From Lachnoclostridium sp. UBA5890 (lineage in GTDB: Bacteria; Bacillota; Clostridia; Lachnospirales; Lachnospiraceae): a stretch of 64,000 nucleotides of DNA. Under the pieces are notes generated by a model. It worked only from the letters and a program-made list of their open reading frames with translations. It was not told where the DNA came from and did no database searches. The position numbers and the translations under genes were made by a program. Shown here one piece after another: positions 8,508 through 18,069 of the stretch (position 1 is the stretch's first letter; each line of letters begins with the position of its first letter). The stretch spans positions 124,001 through 188,000 of the forward strand of contig DJEU01000032.1 of NCBI GenBank assembly GCA_002431395.1, written 5' to 3'.

Positions 8508-10635
8508 CTTTTTCCCTCTTTTCCATATTTTCCGGCAAAAAATCAATGGTTCGCAGGTTTTTGTCAGCACGCACGACCTGCACACGCATCTTCTGTCCCA
8601 GGCGGTACTCTTTCGCACTGTATGTGCCGACAACACGATAATTAGCGGCATCGTATTCGTATACATCGTCCGTAAGATCTGCGAGACGGATCATTCCTTC
8701 GATCGTATTTGGCAGTTCCACATAAATGCCCCACGATGTCACCCCACTGATCACACCTTCATAACATTCTCCAATCTTGGACTGCATAAATTCCGTCTTC
8801 TTCATCTTGTCCACTTCACGCTCGGCATCGTCTGCGCGCCGTTCCAGACTGCTACAGGATTTCGCTACTCCCGAAAGAATCTCCTGATAATGCTCCTGCC
8901 GTTTTGGAGAAAGTCCTTTTTTGAAACTTTCTTTTAAAATACGGTGAATCTGAAGATCCGGATATCTTCGGATCGGCGAAGTGAAATGGCAGTAATATTT
9001 GGTTGCGAGGCCAAAATGTCCCTCATTTTCCGGTTCATATTTGGCACGTTTCATCGCGCGCAGGGTAAGACGGCTCAAAAACGTCTCTTCTTCCGTCCCC
9101 TCGATACTTTCCATCAATTTCTGGATTTCCCGTGGATGCACTTCCTGCTGTCCCACTTTCAAGGTATGGGAAAAACTGTGTGCCAAAGCTGCCAGCTCGC
9201 GGATTTTTTCCAGATCCGGATATTCGTGGGTACGATATAAAAACGGAAGTTCTTTCCAAAAGCTGTCTTCGGCAACTACTTTGTTTGCCGCAAGCATAAA
9301 TTCTTCGATAATTTTGGTTGCAAAATTACGGTCATATGGCACGATATCAATCGGATGCCCTTCTTCATCAAGGATCAGTTTACACTCCGGAAAATCAAAA
9401 TCGATCGAACCCTGCTTTTTCCGTTCTGCACGCAGAATTGCCGCCAGTTCTTTCATCTGCTCAAACATCGGCACAAAAGCTTCGTATTCTGCCATGATCT
9501 TTTCATCATGATCGGTCACAATGGCATCGACATCCGTATAACTCATGCGGCGGTCAACGCAGATCACCGATTCTCCGATCCGGTAATCTTTGATATGCCC
9601 TTTCGCGTCATAATGAATCATACAGCTGAGTGTAAGCCGGTCCACTCCCTGATTTAACGAGCAGATTCCATTGGACAGCTTGCGCGGAAGCATCGGGATA
9701 ACACGGTCCGCAAGATACACACTGGTTCCGCGGTTCAATGCCTCTTTATCAAGCGGCGAACCCTCTTTGACATAATGACTGACATCTGCAATATGCACCC
9801 CCAGTTCATAGCCTCCATTTTCCTCTTTATGCAGTGTGATCGCATCGTCGAGATCTTTCGCATCTTCGCCATCGATCGTCACGGTCATCCGGTCACGCAG
9901 ATCCATTCGTCCTGCAATATCTGCAGAATCCACTTCCTCTGGAATATAGGAAAGCTCCCGCAGCACTTCTTCCGGAAATTCTTCCGGTATGCCGTAGCCG
10001 CGCACAATGGATAAAATATCAATCCCCGGATCATCTGCATGTCCAAGAATCTCCGTCACAACACCCTCCGGGCTCTTTTCTTCACTTCCAAAATCTGTAA
10101 TTTCCACAACGACTTTTTCACCGGTTTCTGCCTCTTTCGTCTTTCCCTTCGGGATATAGACATCACTTGTAAACTTCTCACGGTCTACCACGACAAAACC
10201 ATAATGTTTATTTCGCATAAATGTGCCGACAACCGTCGTATTGGCACGTTTCAAGATGCGAATGATCTGACCCTCTTTTCGCTTTCCATTCTTCGAATCC
10301 TTGTAGATCTGTACCATAACTTCATCGCCGTCGTAGGCATTGGAGCAGCCGGATTCCGGGATAAAAATATCATCCGGCTGACCTTCTACCCGCACAAATC
10401 CAAATCCTTTTGATGTCGCCATAAACGTTCCCGCATTGACATTTTCCTTCGGGAGCTGATACCGTCCGCTTCCATCTATTATTATTTTTCCTTCTTTTAC
10501 CAGTTCGTCCAGCAGGGCATGAAATTTGGCACGTTCCTTCTTTGGCACACAAAACAGCGCCGCAATTTCTTTGCCTTTCATCGGACGATACTCTTCTTCT
10601 TTGATAAATGCATAAAGCATTTCTTTTCGATCCAT
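8500..10635 (-). CDS. rnr: Ribonuclease R
   Basis: A 711-residue 3'-5' exoribonuclease of the RNB family, which degrades structured RNA and works with tmRNA-SmpB in quality control. It has an N-terminal winged-helix-like region (residues 1-70), cold-shock OB folds (about 70-230), and an RNB domain with the metal-binding Asp cluster DAKDLDDAI near residue 258. RTHEYPD and a C-terminal S1 domain ([21 protein letters not shown], about 625-700) follow. The ATG at 10635 has AAAGGA six bases upstream. It is separated from secG by a strong terminator, so it must have its own promoter, and it is coupled to smpB. Confidence 0.97.
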   Translation of the reverse strand: MDRKEMLYAFIKEEEYRPMKGKEIAALFCVPKKERAKFHALLDELVKEGKIIIDGSGRYQLPKENVNAGTFMATSKGFGFVRVEGQPDDIFIPESGCSNAYDGDEVMVQIYKDSKNGKRKEGQIIRILKRANTTVVGTFMRNKHYGFVVVDREKFTSDVYIPKGKTKEAETGEKVVVEITDFGSEEKSPEGVVTEILGHADDPGIDILSIVRGYGIPEEFPEEVLRELSYIPEEVDSADIAGRMDLRDRMTVTIDGEDAKDLDDAITLHKEENGGYELGVHIADVSHYVKEGSPLDKEALNRGTSVYLADRVIPMLPRKLSNGICSLNQGVDRLTLSCMIHYDAKGHIKDYRIGESVICVDRRMSYTDVDAIVTDHDEKIMAEYEAFVPMFEQMKELAAILRAERKKQGSIDFDFPECKLILDEEGHPIDIVPYDRNFATKIIEEFMLAANKVVAEDSFWKELPFLYRTHEYPDLEKIRELAALAHSFSHTLKVGQQEVHPREIQKLMESIEGTEEETFLSRLTLRAMKRAKYEPENEGHFGLATKYYCHFTSPIRRYPDLQIHRILKESFKKGLSPKRQEHYQEILSGVAKSCSSLERRADDAEREVDKMKKTEFMQSKIGECYEGVISGVTSWGIYVELPNTIEGMIRLADLTDDVYEYDAANYRVVGTYSAKEYRLGQKMRVQVVRADKNLRTIDFLPENMEKREKDE

Positions 10636-10687
10636 ACTAAGTCCTTTCCTTACAAGCGCGACAATCCGCTGCTTGTTTCACATTAGA

Positions 10688-10700
10688 CCTGAATAGTTAC
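10688..10700. repeat. Solitary end of the 4020-4210 element
   Basis: CCTGAATAGTTAC here is identical to 13 of the 14 terminal bases of the nested element at 4020-4210. No partner end is visible nearby. It lies between the rnr start and the secG terminator. Confidence 0.5.
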
Positions 10701-10714
10701 CTAATCAGTAAAAA

Positions 10715-10756
10715 AACCTCTGAAGGCTTTCTCTTTACAAAGGCTCTTCAGAGGTT
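10715..10756 (-). terminator. Terminator of the ftsZ-secG end of the dcw cluster
   Basis: The perfect 11-base arms AACCTCTGAAG (10715-10725) and complement (10746-10756) are joined by a loop that itself has short pairing. On the minus strand it is followed by seven T. It lies 26 bases after the secG stop. Confidence 0.9.
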
Positions 10757-10782
10757 AAAATCCATTTTATAGTATCTCTTGA

Positions 10783-11025
10783 TTATTTCATATTCATGCA
10801 GAGTACAATGGATAAGATAATGAACAATGCACCAAGTACACTTGTGATCTTAACCATTTTTCCTTCAGCAGAACGTCCTTTGTTCTTACTCCAATACGTA
10901 TCTGCCGCACCGGAAACTGCACCAAGACCAGAAGTTTTTCCCTCCTGCATCAATACAACAACAACGATGGCGATACATATTACAATATATAAAACCTGAA
11001 TGATTGTTTTTACTAAAGTAGACAT
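10783..11025 (-). CDS. secG: Preprotein translocase subunit SecG
   Basis: An 80-residue membrane protein, the small accessory subunit of the SecYEG channel. It has two hydrophobic segments (about residues 8-26 and 58-77) joined by the conserved loop LMQEGKTSGLGAVSGAADT. The ATG at 11025 has GGAGG inside the end of ftsZ, and only three bases separate the two genes. A strong terminator follows. Cotranscription with ftsZ links secretion capacity to the division cluster. Confidence 0.93.
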   Translation of the reverse strand: MSTLVKTIIQVLYIVICIAIVVVVLMQEGKTSGLGAVSGAADTYWSKNKGRSAEGKMVKITSVLGALFIILSIVLCMNMK

Positions 11026-11028
11026 CTC

Positions 11029-12306
11029 TTAGTCCTCCTTCTTTCTATAATTTTGTATAAATTCCGGAATTTTAATGCTGTCATCCTCTTTTTTCATCGT
11101 CGGGCTGACTTGCTGAGGTGTCCGGTTAATTTTATGATTTACTACAGGCATGTCCTGATTTACCGTAGCAGCTGATGGCTGCGGTTTTCTGGCTGCGCTG
11201 TTAAATCCACTCAAAAAGCTTGGCTGCGACATCGGTGTAGGTTTTGCTACATGTGGTGCCGCGGTATGTCCTAAATTCATTTTTCCGCCAAGAGAACCAT
11301 TGGAAAATGTATTGCCAAAACTTCCAAAGGAAGAAGCCTGTGCGGTCTCATCTTTTAAACCTGTCGCAATGATCGTGATGGTAACTCCATCGCTGTCATC
11401 ATTATCATCCAGCATAATACCAAAGATGATATTGGCATCTTCTCCTGCGAGCTCGCGTACATACTCGGCAGCTTCGTTTGTCTCCTGAATACCGATGTCT
11501 CCACCGCTGAAGTTCAGGATAAAGTTTGTCGCACCATCCACACTTGTCTCAAGCAATGGACTTGTGATGGCCTGTTGTACGGCTTCCATACATTTGTTTT
11601 CGCCGGTTCCATAACCAACTCCGATGTGAGCAATCCCTTTGTCTTTCATGATTGTCGTAACATCGGCAAAATCGAGATTGATCAAGGCAGGCAGGTTGAT
11701 CAGGTCTGTGATACCATGTACACCCTGCTGGAGTACCTGGTCTGCCATGCTGAACGCTTCTTTCATCGAAGTTTTCTTATCGGATATGGAAAGAAGTTTT
11801 TCATTTGGAACTACGATCAATGTATCAACGTTTTCTTTCAATTTGTCAATTCCTGCCAGTGCATTATCCATACGGCGTTTTCCTTCGAACTGGAAAGGTT
11901 TTGTCACAACACCGACAGTCAGAATATCCTGTTCTTTGGCGATCTGTGCGATAACCGGAGCGGCTCCTGTTCCGGTTCCACCACCCATACCACAGGTGAT
12001 GAATACCATATCATGTCCCTGGATCAGGTTCAGAAGTTCCTCACGGCTTTCTTCTGCCGCCTGCTCTCCTACTTCCGGACGAGCTCCCGCACCCAGACCT
12101 TTTGTCAGCTTTTCACCGATCTGAATGATATGTGGTGCTTTACATCTGCGTAAATGCTGCTTGTCCGTATTGGCACAGACAAAATCTACCCCTTGAATTC
12201 CTTCGTCGATCATACGGTTTACGGCATTGTTTCCTGCACCACCGACTCCGACTACAAGGATCTTACAAACATATTCCGTATCGTTCTCATACATTATCTC
12301 TAACAC
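11029..12306 (-). CDS. ftsZ: Cell division protein FtsZ
   Basis: A 425-residue tubulin-like GTPase that forms the division ring. The GTP-binding G box [10 protein letters not shown] is near residue 108, the N-terminal [15 protein letters not shown] starts at about residue 18, and the synergy loop NLDFADV is present. A variable linker (about 330-405) leads to the C-terminal peptide [10 protein letters not shown], which in other bacteria binds FtsA, SepF or ZipA-type partners. The GTG at 12306 has GGAGG seven bases upstream and is preferred over the ATG four codons later. There is no ftsA upstream, so another membrane tether is likely used. Confidence 0.98.
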   Translation of the reverse strand: MLEIMYENDTEYVCKILVVGVGGAGNNAVNRMIDEGIQGVDFVCANTDKQHLRRCKAPHIIQIGEKLTKGLGAGARPEVGEQAAEESREELLNLIQGHDMVFITCGMGGGTGTGAAPVIAQIAKEQDILTVGVVTKPFQFEGKRRMDNALAGIDKLKENVDTLIVVPNEKLLSISDKKTSMKEAFSMADQVLQQGVHGITDLINLPALINLDFADVTTIMKDKGIAHIGVGYGTGENKCMEAVQQAITSPLLETSVDGATNFILNFSGGDIGIQETNEAAEYVRELAGEDANIIFGIMLDDNDDSDGVTITIIATGLKDETAQASSFGSFGNTFSNGSLGGKMNLGHTAAPHVAKPTPMSQPSFLSGFNSAARKPQPSAATVNQDMPVVNHKINRTPQQVSPTMKKEDDSIKIPEFIQNYRKKED

Positions 12307-12468
12307 TGCAGTTCCTCCTTCTATCTATCCATAACTATTTCATATATTCAATTATAGCAATTCATTCCTATCAAGTCAGGGGCAGTAACCATTTGCCCCC
12401 AACGTCGCATATACTTATATAATAAAGTTTTTCGGGAAAAATATCAAGTATAAATTGTATTTTTTTTG

Positions 12469-13185
12469 TTAATTTTTCTTTAAGATTACATCTCCGCCGG
12501 CACGATACGATGACATATCGATCTCTCCCGTCAGGTTTTTCTCTTTTGCAGTCTTCAAAATGTCCGATAATGCGGCGATTGCTTCATCATAATTGTCTTT
12601 TTTCCCGAGGTTCACTTTAATGTCCCCCGAATACAAAAATGCAGCATTGTCGCTGTCAAACACGACGCGGTCCCATGTAACCCCATAATGCTGGAACAGT
12701 CCGGACAAATTCATGATCCTTGACAAAAGTGCCTCATCTTCCATCTGCACTTTCTCATATAAAGAAAATGTTGTCATTGTTTTCGTCTCAAAAAGCGGAA
12801 TTCCTTTGATTTCATCCTGTGTACTTTTCAGCACAACACCATCTTTATCAAAATAGATGAACTGATTCATGTAGGAAATTCCGGCGATCATTTTCTTTTC
12901 ATACAACTTAATGTGAATCTTATGAATCCCCGGATAAGTCACCTGATACTCGCGCACATAAGGAAGTGTCGGACAAAATCCAACTTTTCGCTTGATCCAG
13001 GAAGATACCACATTGTGATCCAAAAAGGTGTTACACACTTCCCCTGCTACCACTTCCTGTGAAAAAAAGGTATTCCCTTCGACGGTGATCTCATTGACAT
13101 GAAATACTGCCGCGATGAGAAGCACCAGGGCAAAAATGATCCCCGGAACGATGAATTTCCATTTTTTCCCTTTTCTCTCGTTCAT
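12469..13185 (-). CDS. divIB: Cell division protein DivIB/FtsQ
   Basis: A 238-residue bitopic membrane protein of the divisome. A short cytoplasmic N terminus (NERKGKKWK) is followed by one transmembrane helix (about residues 11-27). A POTRA domain begins at HVNEITVEGNTFFS, followed by a beta domain to the C terminus. It is expected to form a complex with FtsL and DivIC outside the membrane. The ATG at 13185 has GGAGG six bases upstream. It lies between murA and ftsZ, the usual place in Firmicutes dcw clusters. The 162 bases before ftsZ hold only a weak hairpin (12379-12399) without a T tract. Confidence 0.88.
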   Translation of the reverse strand: MNERKGKKWKFIVPGIIFALVLLIAAVFHVNEITVEGNTFFSQEVVAGEVCNTFLDHNVVSSWIKRKVGFCPTLPYVREYQVTYPGIHKIHIKLYEKKMIAGISYMNQFIYFDKDGVVLKSTQDEIKGIPLFETKTMTTFSLYEKVQMEDEALLSRIMNLSGLFQHYGVTWDRVVFDSDNAAFLYSGDIKVNLGKKDNYDEAIAALSDILKTAKEKNLTGEIDMSSYRAGGDVILKKN

Positions 13186-13218
13186 GCTCTTCCTCCTTGT
13201 ATCTCCTTTTTCCTCTGT

Positions 13219-14460
13219 CTACTGTACACAAAGGCCGATATTCTGCATGTTTTGTATCGGATTTTCATATCCCCGCAATATATTTTCTGCCTGTTCGACG
13301 ATTGTCTCACCTTCTGCCATCGCTCCCGCCAGCAACAAGGCAGCGCCACTTCGCAGATCTGTCGCCTGCACCGTCTCACCATGTAATTTCGTGACTCCGT
13401 TAATGTAAGCACATTTTGCAACCGTATCGATATCTGCTCCCATTTTCTTCAGATACGGAATCATCTGAAAACGGTTTTCAAATACCGTCTCGCACAAAAC
13501 ACTCTCTCCATGTGCCCGCGAAAGCAGTGTCAGGAAAAGCGATTGTGCATCGGTCGAAAATCCCGGATACGGTGCTGTCTTCAAATAAGGAATGGGATGA
13601 ATTCCCTGATTTCCTTCTGCAAGAACTCCATCTGCGTCCTGTGCAAAACAACATCCGGATTTTTCCAATTCTTTTCGTTCCGGAAGAAATGACTCTTTTT
13701 CTGTCCTGATACGGATCTTTCCCTGCGTGCCCAGCGCCATCGCCGCATAGGTCATAAAGACAATGCGGTCGCCCGGAATCATCACATCCGTTCCATGCAG
13801 TTTTCCTGTACCACAGATATGAATCGTCCCTGTCGTCTCTCCACTGATCTTTGCCCCCATGTCGCGAAGCATCTCACACAGGGAACAAATTTCCGGCTCT
13901 CTGGCAGTATTTTCCAATACCACATCTGAATTTCCAGATGCATGAAATAGGAGAAGATTTTCTGTCGCACCGACACTCGGATAAGGGAAACGAATCTTTA
14001 CCGTCTTCAGCACCCGCTCACGCCGGCATACCAGCCATTCTCCTTCTTCCTCCACTTTCACGCCGGATTGTTCCAGTGCTTTGATATGGATGTCAATTGG
14101 CCGCCTGCCGATGGAACACCCTCCCGGCATGTGTACTTTGGCTTCTCCGGTCCTTGCCAGCAGGCTTCCCAGAAAAAGAATCGAAGCCCGAACGCGTCCG
14201 GCTTCTTTCTGTAATATTGCACTATGTTTTAACACATCTGCCTGCACGCGGAAAAACGAATCTTTCCACGCCGTCTGCAGACCAAGATTTTCCAAAAGTT
14301 CCACCATCACTCGGACATCGGAAATGTCCGGGCAATGTCGGAAAACCATTTCGTCGCTCGTAAGAATACTGGCCGCGAGCATTGGCAAGGCGGCATTTTT
14401 GCTTCCTTGAAGCACAACCTCGCCCTCCGCACGCCTGCCTCCACGAACTGCAATCTGCAC
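13219..14460 (-). CDS. murA: UDP-GlcNAc 1-carboxyvinyltransferase
   Basis: A 413-residue enzyme adding enolpyruvate to UDP-GlcNAc, the first committed step of peptidoglycan synthesis and the target of fosfomycin. The substrate-binding GSKNAALP is near residue 20 and the catalytic Cys is in PGGCSIGRRPIDIH near residue 115. That Cys is present, which favours fosfomycin sensitivity. The GTG at 14460 is chosen because GGAGG lies seven bases upstream, whereas the TTG two codons earlier is almost touching the ribosome binding site. MurA sits here where many Firmicutes have murG or murB. A second MurA paralogue elsewhere is possible. Confidence 0.95.
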   Translation of the reverse strand: MQIAVRGGRRAEGEVVLQGSKNAALPMLAASILTSDEMVFRHCPDISDVRVMVELLENLGLQTAWKDSFFRVQADVLKHSAILQKEAGRVRASILFLGSLLARTGEAKVHMPGGCSIGRRPIDIHIKALEQSGVKVEEEGEWLVCRRERVLKTVKIRFPYPSVGATENLLLFHASGNSDVVLENTAREPEICSLCEMLRDMGAKISGETTGTIHICGTGKLHGTDVMIPGDRIVFMTYAAMALGTQGKIRIRTEKESFLPERKELEKSGCCFAQDADGVLAEGNQGIHPIPYLKTAPYPGFSTDAQSLFLTLLSRAHGESVLCETVFENRFQMIPYLKKMGADIDTVAKCAYINGVTKLHGETVQATDLRSGAALLLAGAMAEGETIVEQAENILRGYENPIQNMQNIGLCVQ

Positions 14461-14518
14461 TGTCAAACCTCCGCACTTATGTTTCTACTTTATAGTATGC
14501 GGATGTTATGTATTGGTA

Positions 14519-15661
14519 TCATGTCTTTACCCGTTTTTTCGAAATCTGCAAAACCAGCCCAATTTCTGCCAGCAAAAAGATAACACTGCTTCCTCCATAA
14601 CTGATAAAAGGAAGTGCAATACCGGTAGATGGGATGGAATTTGTCACGACGGCGATATTCGCAAGTACCTGAACAGCAATCTGAGCCATAACTCCGGTAC
14701 AAATCATACCGCTAAACAAATCCGGTGACGTCGTTGCAACATCGTAAATACGCCAAAGCAGAATCAGAAACATTAGGATCACGATGCCGGCTCCGACGAT
14801 TCCAAGTTCCTCACAAATAATGGCAAAGATCATATCGTTGTGAGGTTCCGGAATAAAGCCAAGTTTCTGCATGCTCTCTCCGAGTCCGGTTCCAAAAAGA
14901 CCACCCGAGGCAATCGCATACAACCCCTGTAAGATCTGGAACCCCCCCTCATTATTTTCTACATCAAGCCAGATCTGGATTCGCTGCATACGGAATGCAT
15001 CTCCAAAAAAGATGAACAAGCCCACCAGTCCGACACCGACGACAAGTGTCAAAAAGTATAATCTTTTATACCGCGCCGCCACAAAGCACATGATAAACAC
15101 AATGCCCATCATAACGATCGCGGAACTTAGGTTTTCTTTTCCGACAAGAACGATCAATACCGCAGCCGCAAGAAGGATTCGAAGCGCTCCTTTGATATGG
15201 CTTACCATCGCCGGCGCATTGTTAATAAACGATGCCGTGATGAGCAGTACCGCAATCTTACTGATCTCCGCAGGCTGAATAGAAACCGGTCCGATGTACA
15301 GCCAGCGCTTTGCTCCATTGAATTCTCTTCCGACAAAATATACAGACAGCTGTAAAAGCACGGCACAAAAATAGAGTACCGTCACAAGATGCACCCGGAG
15401 TCCCGGCAGCCGCTTTAACAAAATGCGGTAATCAAACTTCGACACAATGACCATTACAACGATTCCGACGATAACATTTATCAGCTGTTTTTTCAAAAAG
15501 TAGGCAGAATCCTGAAATTTCACCTGTGCCGTATAAGAACTGGAACTATAGATCATCAATAGTCCAAATCCAAGAAGACATAGCACGATCAAAAGGAGAC
15601 TGTAATCAAACGAATACACCGCTCCTGCATTCCCGGCTGCTTCCTGCTTTCTGTTTTTCAT
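14519..15661 (-). CDS. ftsW: SEDS glycan polymerase FtsW
   Basis: A 380-residue polytopic membrane protein of the FtsW/RodA/SpoVE family, which polymerises lipid II with a class B penicillin-binding protein. About ten hydrophobic helices are visible. Motifs include MIYSSSSYTAQ, FNGAKRWLYIGPVSIQPAEISK (read in two parts), the loop PEPHNDMIFAIICEELG and FISYGGSSVIFLLAEIGL. The ATG at 15661 has GGAG ten bases upstream and starts eight bases after murD. SpoVE is the alternative name for such genes in spore formers; position beside murD and mraY favours FtsW but does not exclude a sporulation role. Confidence 0.93.
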   Translation of the reverse strand: MKNRKQEAAGNAGAVYSFDYSLLLIVLCLLGFGLLMIYSSSSYTAQVKFQDSAYFLKKQLINVIVGIVVMVIVSKFDYRILLKRLPGLRVHLVTVLYFCAVLLQLSVYFVGREFNGAKRWLYIGPVSIQPAEISKIAVLLITASFINNAPAMVSHIKGALRILLAAAVLIVLVGKENLSSAIVMMGIVFIMCFVAARYKRLYFLTLVVGVGLVGLFIFFGDAFRMQRIQIWLDVENNEGGFQILQGLYAIASGGLFGTGLGESMQKLGFIPEPHNDMIFAIICEELGIVGAGIVILMFLILLWRIYDVATTSPDLFSGMICTGVMAQIAVQVLANIAVVTNSIPSTGIALPFISYGGSSVIFLLAEIGLVLQISKKRVKT

Positions 15662-15668
15662 GAACCGA

Positions 15669-17003
15669 TCACTCCAAACCTCTTACAAAATCTTTAAACA
15701 TGGTGCCCCTTTGCTCATAGGAATCAAACATATCCCAGCTTGCACACGCCGGTGAAAGCAATACGGCATCTCCGCTTTCGGCCAGGTCATGTGCCGTTTT
15801 GACTGCCTCTTCGAGAGACTCTACAAAACGATACTCAAAAAATCCACACTCCTTTGCTTCCTGGGCGATACGTTCTTTCGTATCTCCGAGAAGGAGCAGA
15901 CATTTTACTTTCCCATTAAAACTGCGGATCCAGTCACTAAAACTTCCGCCTTTATCGTATCCGCCACCGATCAGGATCGTCGGACGGTCCATCGACTGGA
16001 TGCCCTTGATCGCAGCATCCGGATTGGTTCCCTTGGAATCGTTGTAGTATTCCACACCATTTATCGTAGTAACATACTCTACACGATGTTCTACCGGATG
16101 AAAATGTTTTGTCACTTCCACTGCTACCTCATCCGGCACACCCATTTTTTCTACCATGAGAAGGGCCGCCATGATATTTTCCGCATTGTGGTCGCCCGGC
16201 AGTTTCGTCTCTTTCTGATTCAAAAGCACTTTGCCATCCCGGCTGCGAACCAAGTTTCCGGAACCATCTTTATACATGCCATTGTCAATCTTTCGCTGGC
16301 TGCTGAAAAATTCCACCTGACACGGAAGCTGGTCTGCCGCATCCCGCAGTCTCTCATCTTCATAATTCAGGATGCAAAACTGCTCTTTCGTCTGATTTTT
16401 CGTAATCGAGAGCTTCGTCTCGGCATATTTTTCCATCGTTCCGTGGCGATTCAAGTGATCTGGCGTAATATTTAAGATTGCACTCACTTTCGGACAAAAG
16501 GTAACCGTACTTTCCAGCTGAAAGCTGCTGATTTCTGCCACAGTAACAGAATCTTCTGACGTCTTTGCCGCTTCACTTGTGTATGGATTTCCAATATTTC
16601 CCACCACGAATGTTTTCTCATTAAAAGCCTTCATAATTTCACCAACCAATGTCGTCGTAGTTGTCTTTCCATTGGTTCCCGTGATTGCCATGACGCTTCC
16701 TTTTTCTACGAGATATCCCAGTTCAATCTCACCAATGATCGGAATGTTTTTTGACCGGAAGAAATCTCCAATCTTTTCAAAGACAGGTACCCCGGGACTA
16801 AACACGGCACAATCCACATCGTCCCATCCTTCTTCTTTAAAATCTCCGGATACCAGCACTTCGGCATCTACTCCCGGAGCATTACAATCCAATTTCTGAT
16901 CGTACAAAATGCGTTTTGCACCAAGTTTTCCAAGCAGTTCAAGTGCTGCTTTTCCACTTTTCCCATAACCAATGACGGCTACCTGTTTTCCTGAAAAATC
17001 CAT
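15669..17003 (-). CDS. murD: UDP-MurNAc-L-alanine:D-glutamate ligase
   Basis: A 444-residue Mur ligase adding D-Glu to UDP-MurNAc-L-Ala in the cytoplasm. The N-terminal Rossmann-like domain begins AVIGYGKSGKAA. The central ATP-binding domain has GTNGKTTTTTLVG (about residue 110), AEISSFQLE and NITPDHLNRHG, and the C-terminal domain has HRVEYV and YNDSKGTNPDA. Length is normal. The ATG at 17003 has GGAG eight bases upstream. It sits between mraY and ftsW in the usual order. Confidence 0.97.
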   Translation of the reverse strand: MDFSGKQVAVIGYGKSGKAALELLGKLGAKRILYDQKLDCNAPGVDAEVLVSGDFKEEGWDDVDCAVFSPGVPVFEKIGDFFRSKNIPIIGEIELGYLVEKGSVMAITGTNGKTTTTTLVGEIMKAFNEKTFVVGNIGNPYTSEAAKTSEDSVTVAEISSFQLESTVTFCPKVSAILNITPDHLNRHGTMEKYAETKLSITKNQTKEQFCILNYEDERLRDAADQLPCQVEFFSSQRKIDNGMYKDGSGNLVRSRDGKVLLNQKETKLPGDHNAENIMAALLMVEKMGVPDEVAVEVTKHFHPVEHRVEYVTTINGVEYYNDSKGTNPDAAIKGIQSMDRPTILIGGGYDKGGSFSDWIRSFNGKVKCLLLLGDTKERIAQEAKECGFFEYRFVESLEEAVKTAHDLAESGDAVLLSPACASWDMFDSYEQRGTMFKDFVRGLE

Positions 17004-17028
17004 TTTTCTCTCTCCATTCCTGTATTGT

Positions 17029-17991
17029 TTATAATGCCATCAAACCAATCAGGCACAAAATTGCTGTAATAATGCTGAATGCTGCCACTACCTGTGTCTC
17101 GGAAAAACCGGACAATTCAAAATGATGATGGATCGGTGCCATCTTGAAAATACGTTTTCCATGGGTCAATTTAAAATAACCGACCTGAATAATAACGGAA
17201 AGCACTTCTATCAGATAGATTAATCCTACGATCACAATGTACAACGGCATATGAAGCATCAAGGCTATAGATGCCACAAATCCACCAAGTGCCAGCGATC
17301 CGGTATCGCCCATAAACACACGGGCCGGATACGTATTAAATAAGAGGAATCCCAAAAGACTTCCTACCACAGCTCCCGTGATCGGTGTCATCGCCGGTTC
17401 GATCGCAACGGCCGCAATCGTGAAAAAGGTTCCTACAATTACTGTCACGCCGGAAGCAAGACCGTCTAAGCCATCCGTAAAATTGACTCCGTTTACAGTT
17501 CCTAACACGACAATAAATACAAAAATGATAAACAACCAATCCGGCATCGTAAAGAAACTATTCATAAACGGAATGCGGATCGTCGCTGTCATATGTGCTA
17601 CATTATAATAATAGTAGACAAATATGGCAGTCACGATAAACTGTCCAAACATCTTCTGCAAAGGTTTCAATCCCAGCGAACGTTTCATGACAACTTTAAT
17701 ATAATCATCCAAAAATCCAATGATTCCAAATCCCAATGTCATAAATAAAACCGGGATCAATTCCGAATATCTTCTTATGTAGATCAGAGACGTAAGAAGA
17801 ATCGACACCAGTATGATCAGACCTCCCATCGTCGGAGTTCCCGCTTTTTTCAAATGAGACTGCGGTCCGTCATCTCGGACAAACTGTCCAAACTTTAACT
17901 TACGTAAAAACGGAATAACAATCGGGCACAAAACCACGCTTATTCCAAATGCAATTACTACCGGCATCAATATACTCAAATCCAAATTCAC
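17029..17991 (-). CDS. mraY: Phospho-MurNAc-pentapeptide transferase
   Basis: A 320-residue polytopic membrane enzyme joining UDP-MurNAc-pentapeptide to undecaprenyl phosphate to make lipid I. Motifs are PTMGGLII, FLDDYIKV (catalytic Asp pair), NFTDGLDGLASG, FMGDTGSLALGG and PIHHHFE. About ten hydrophobic helices are visible. The start is GTG at 17991 with GAGG eight bases upstream. It follows the 572-residue PBP by 78 bases. Confidence 0.97.
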   Translation of the reverse strand: MNLDLSILMPVVIAFGISVVLCPIVIPFLRKLKFGQFVRDDGPQSHLKKAGTPTMGGLIILVSILLTSLIYIRRYSELIPVLFMTLGFGIIGFLDDYIKVVMKRSLGLKPLQKMFGQFIVTAIFVYYYYNVAHMTATIRIPFMNSFFTMPDWLFIIFVFIVVLGTVNGVNFTDGLDGLASGVTVIVGTFFTIAAVAIEPAMTPITGAVVGSLLGFLLFNTYPARVFMGDTGSLALGGFVASIALMLHMPLYIVIVGLIYLIEVLSVIIQVGYFKLTHGKRIFKMAPIHHHFELSGFSETQVVAAFSIITAILCLIGLMAL

Positions 17992-18069
17992 TTTTTACAC
18001 CTCATTTTATCGTTTTTATTTAATGTAACTATTGTACCCCATTATGTCCATAACCGCAAGGTTTTCTTA

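Noticed and set aside
12379..12399. GGGGCA/TGCCCC hairpin between divIB and ftsZ as a terminator
   Set aside because: No T tract follows in either direction and the gap lies inside a continuous dcw cluster; left as a weak hairpin.
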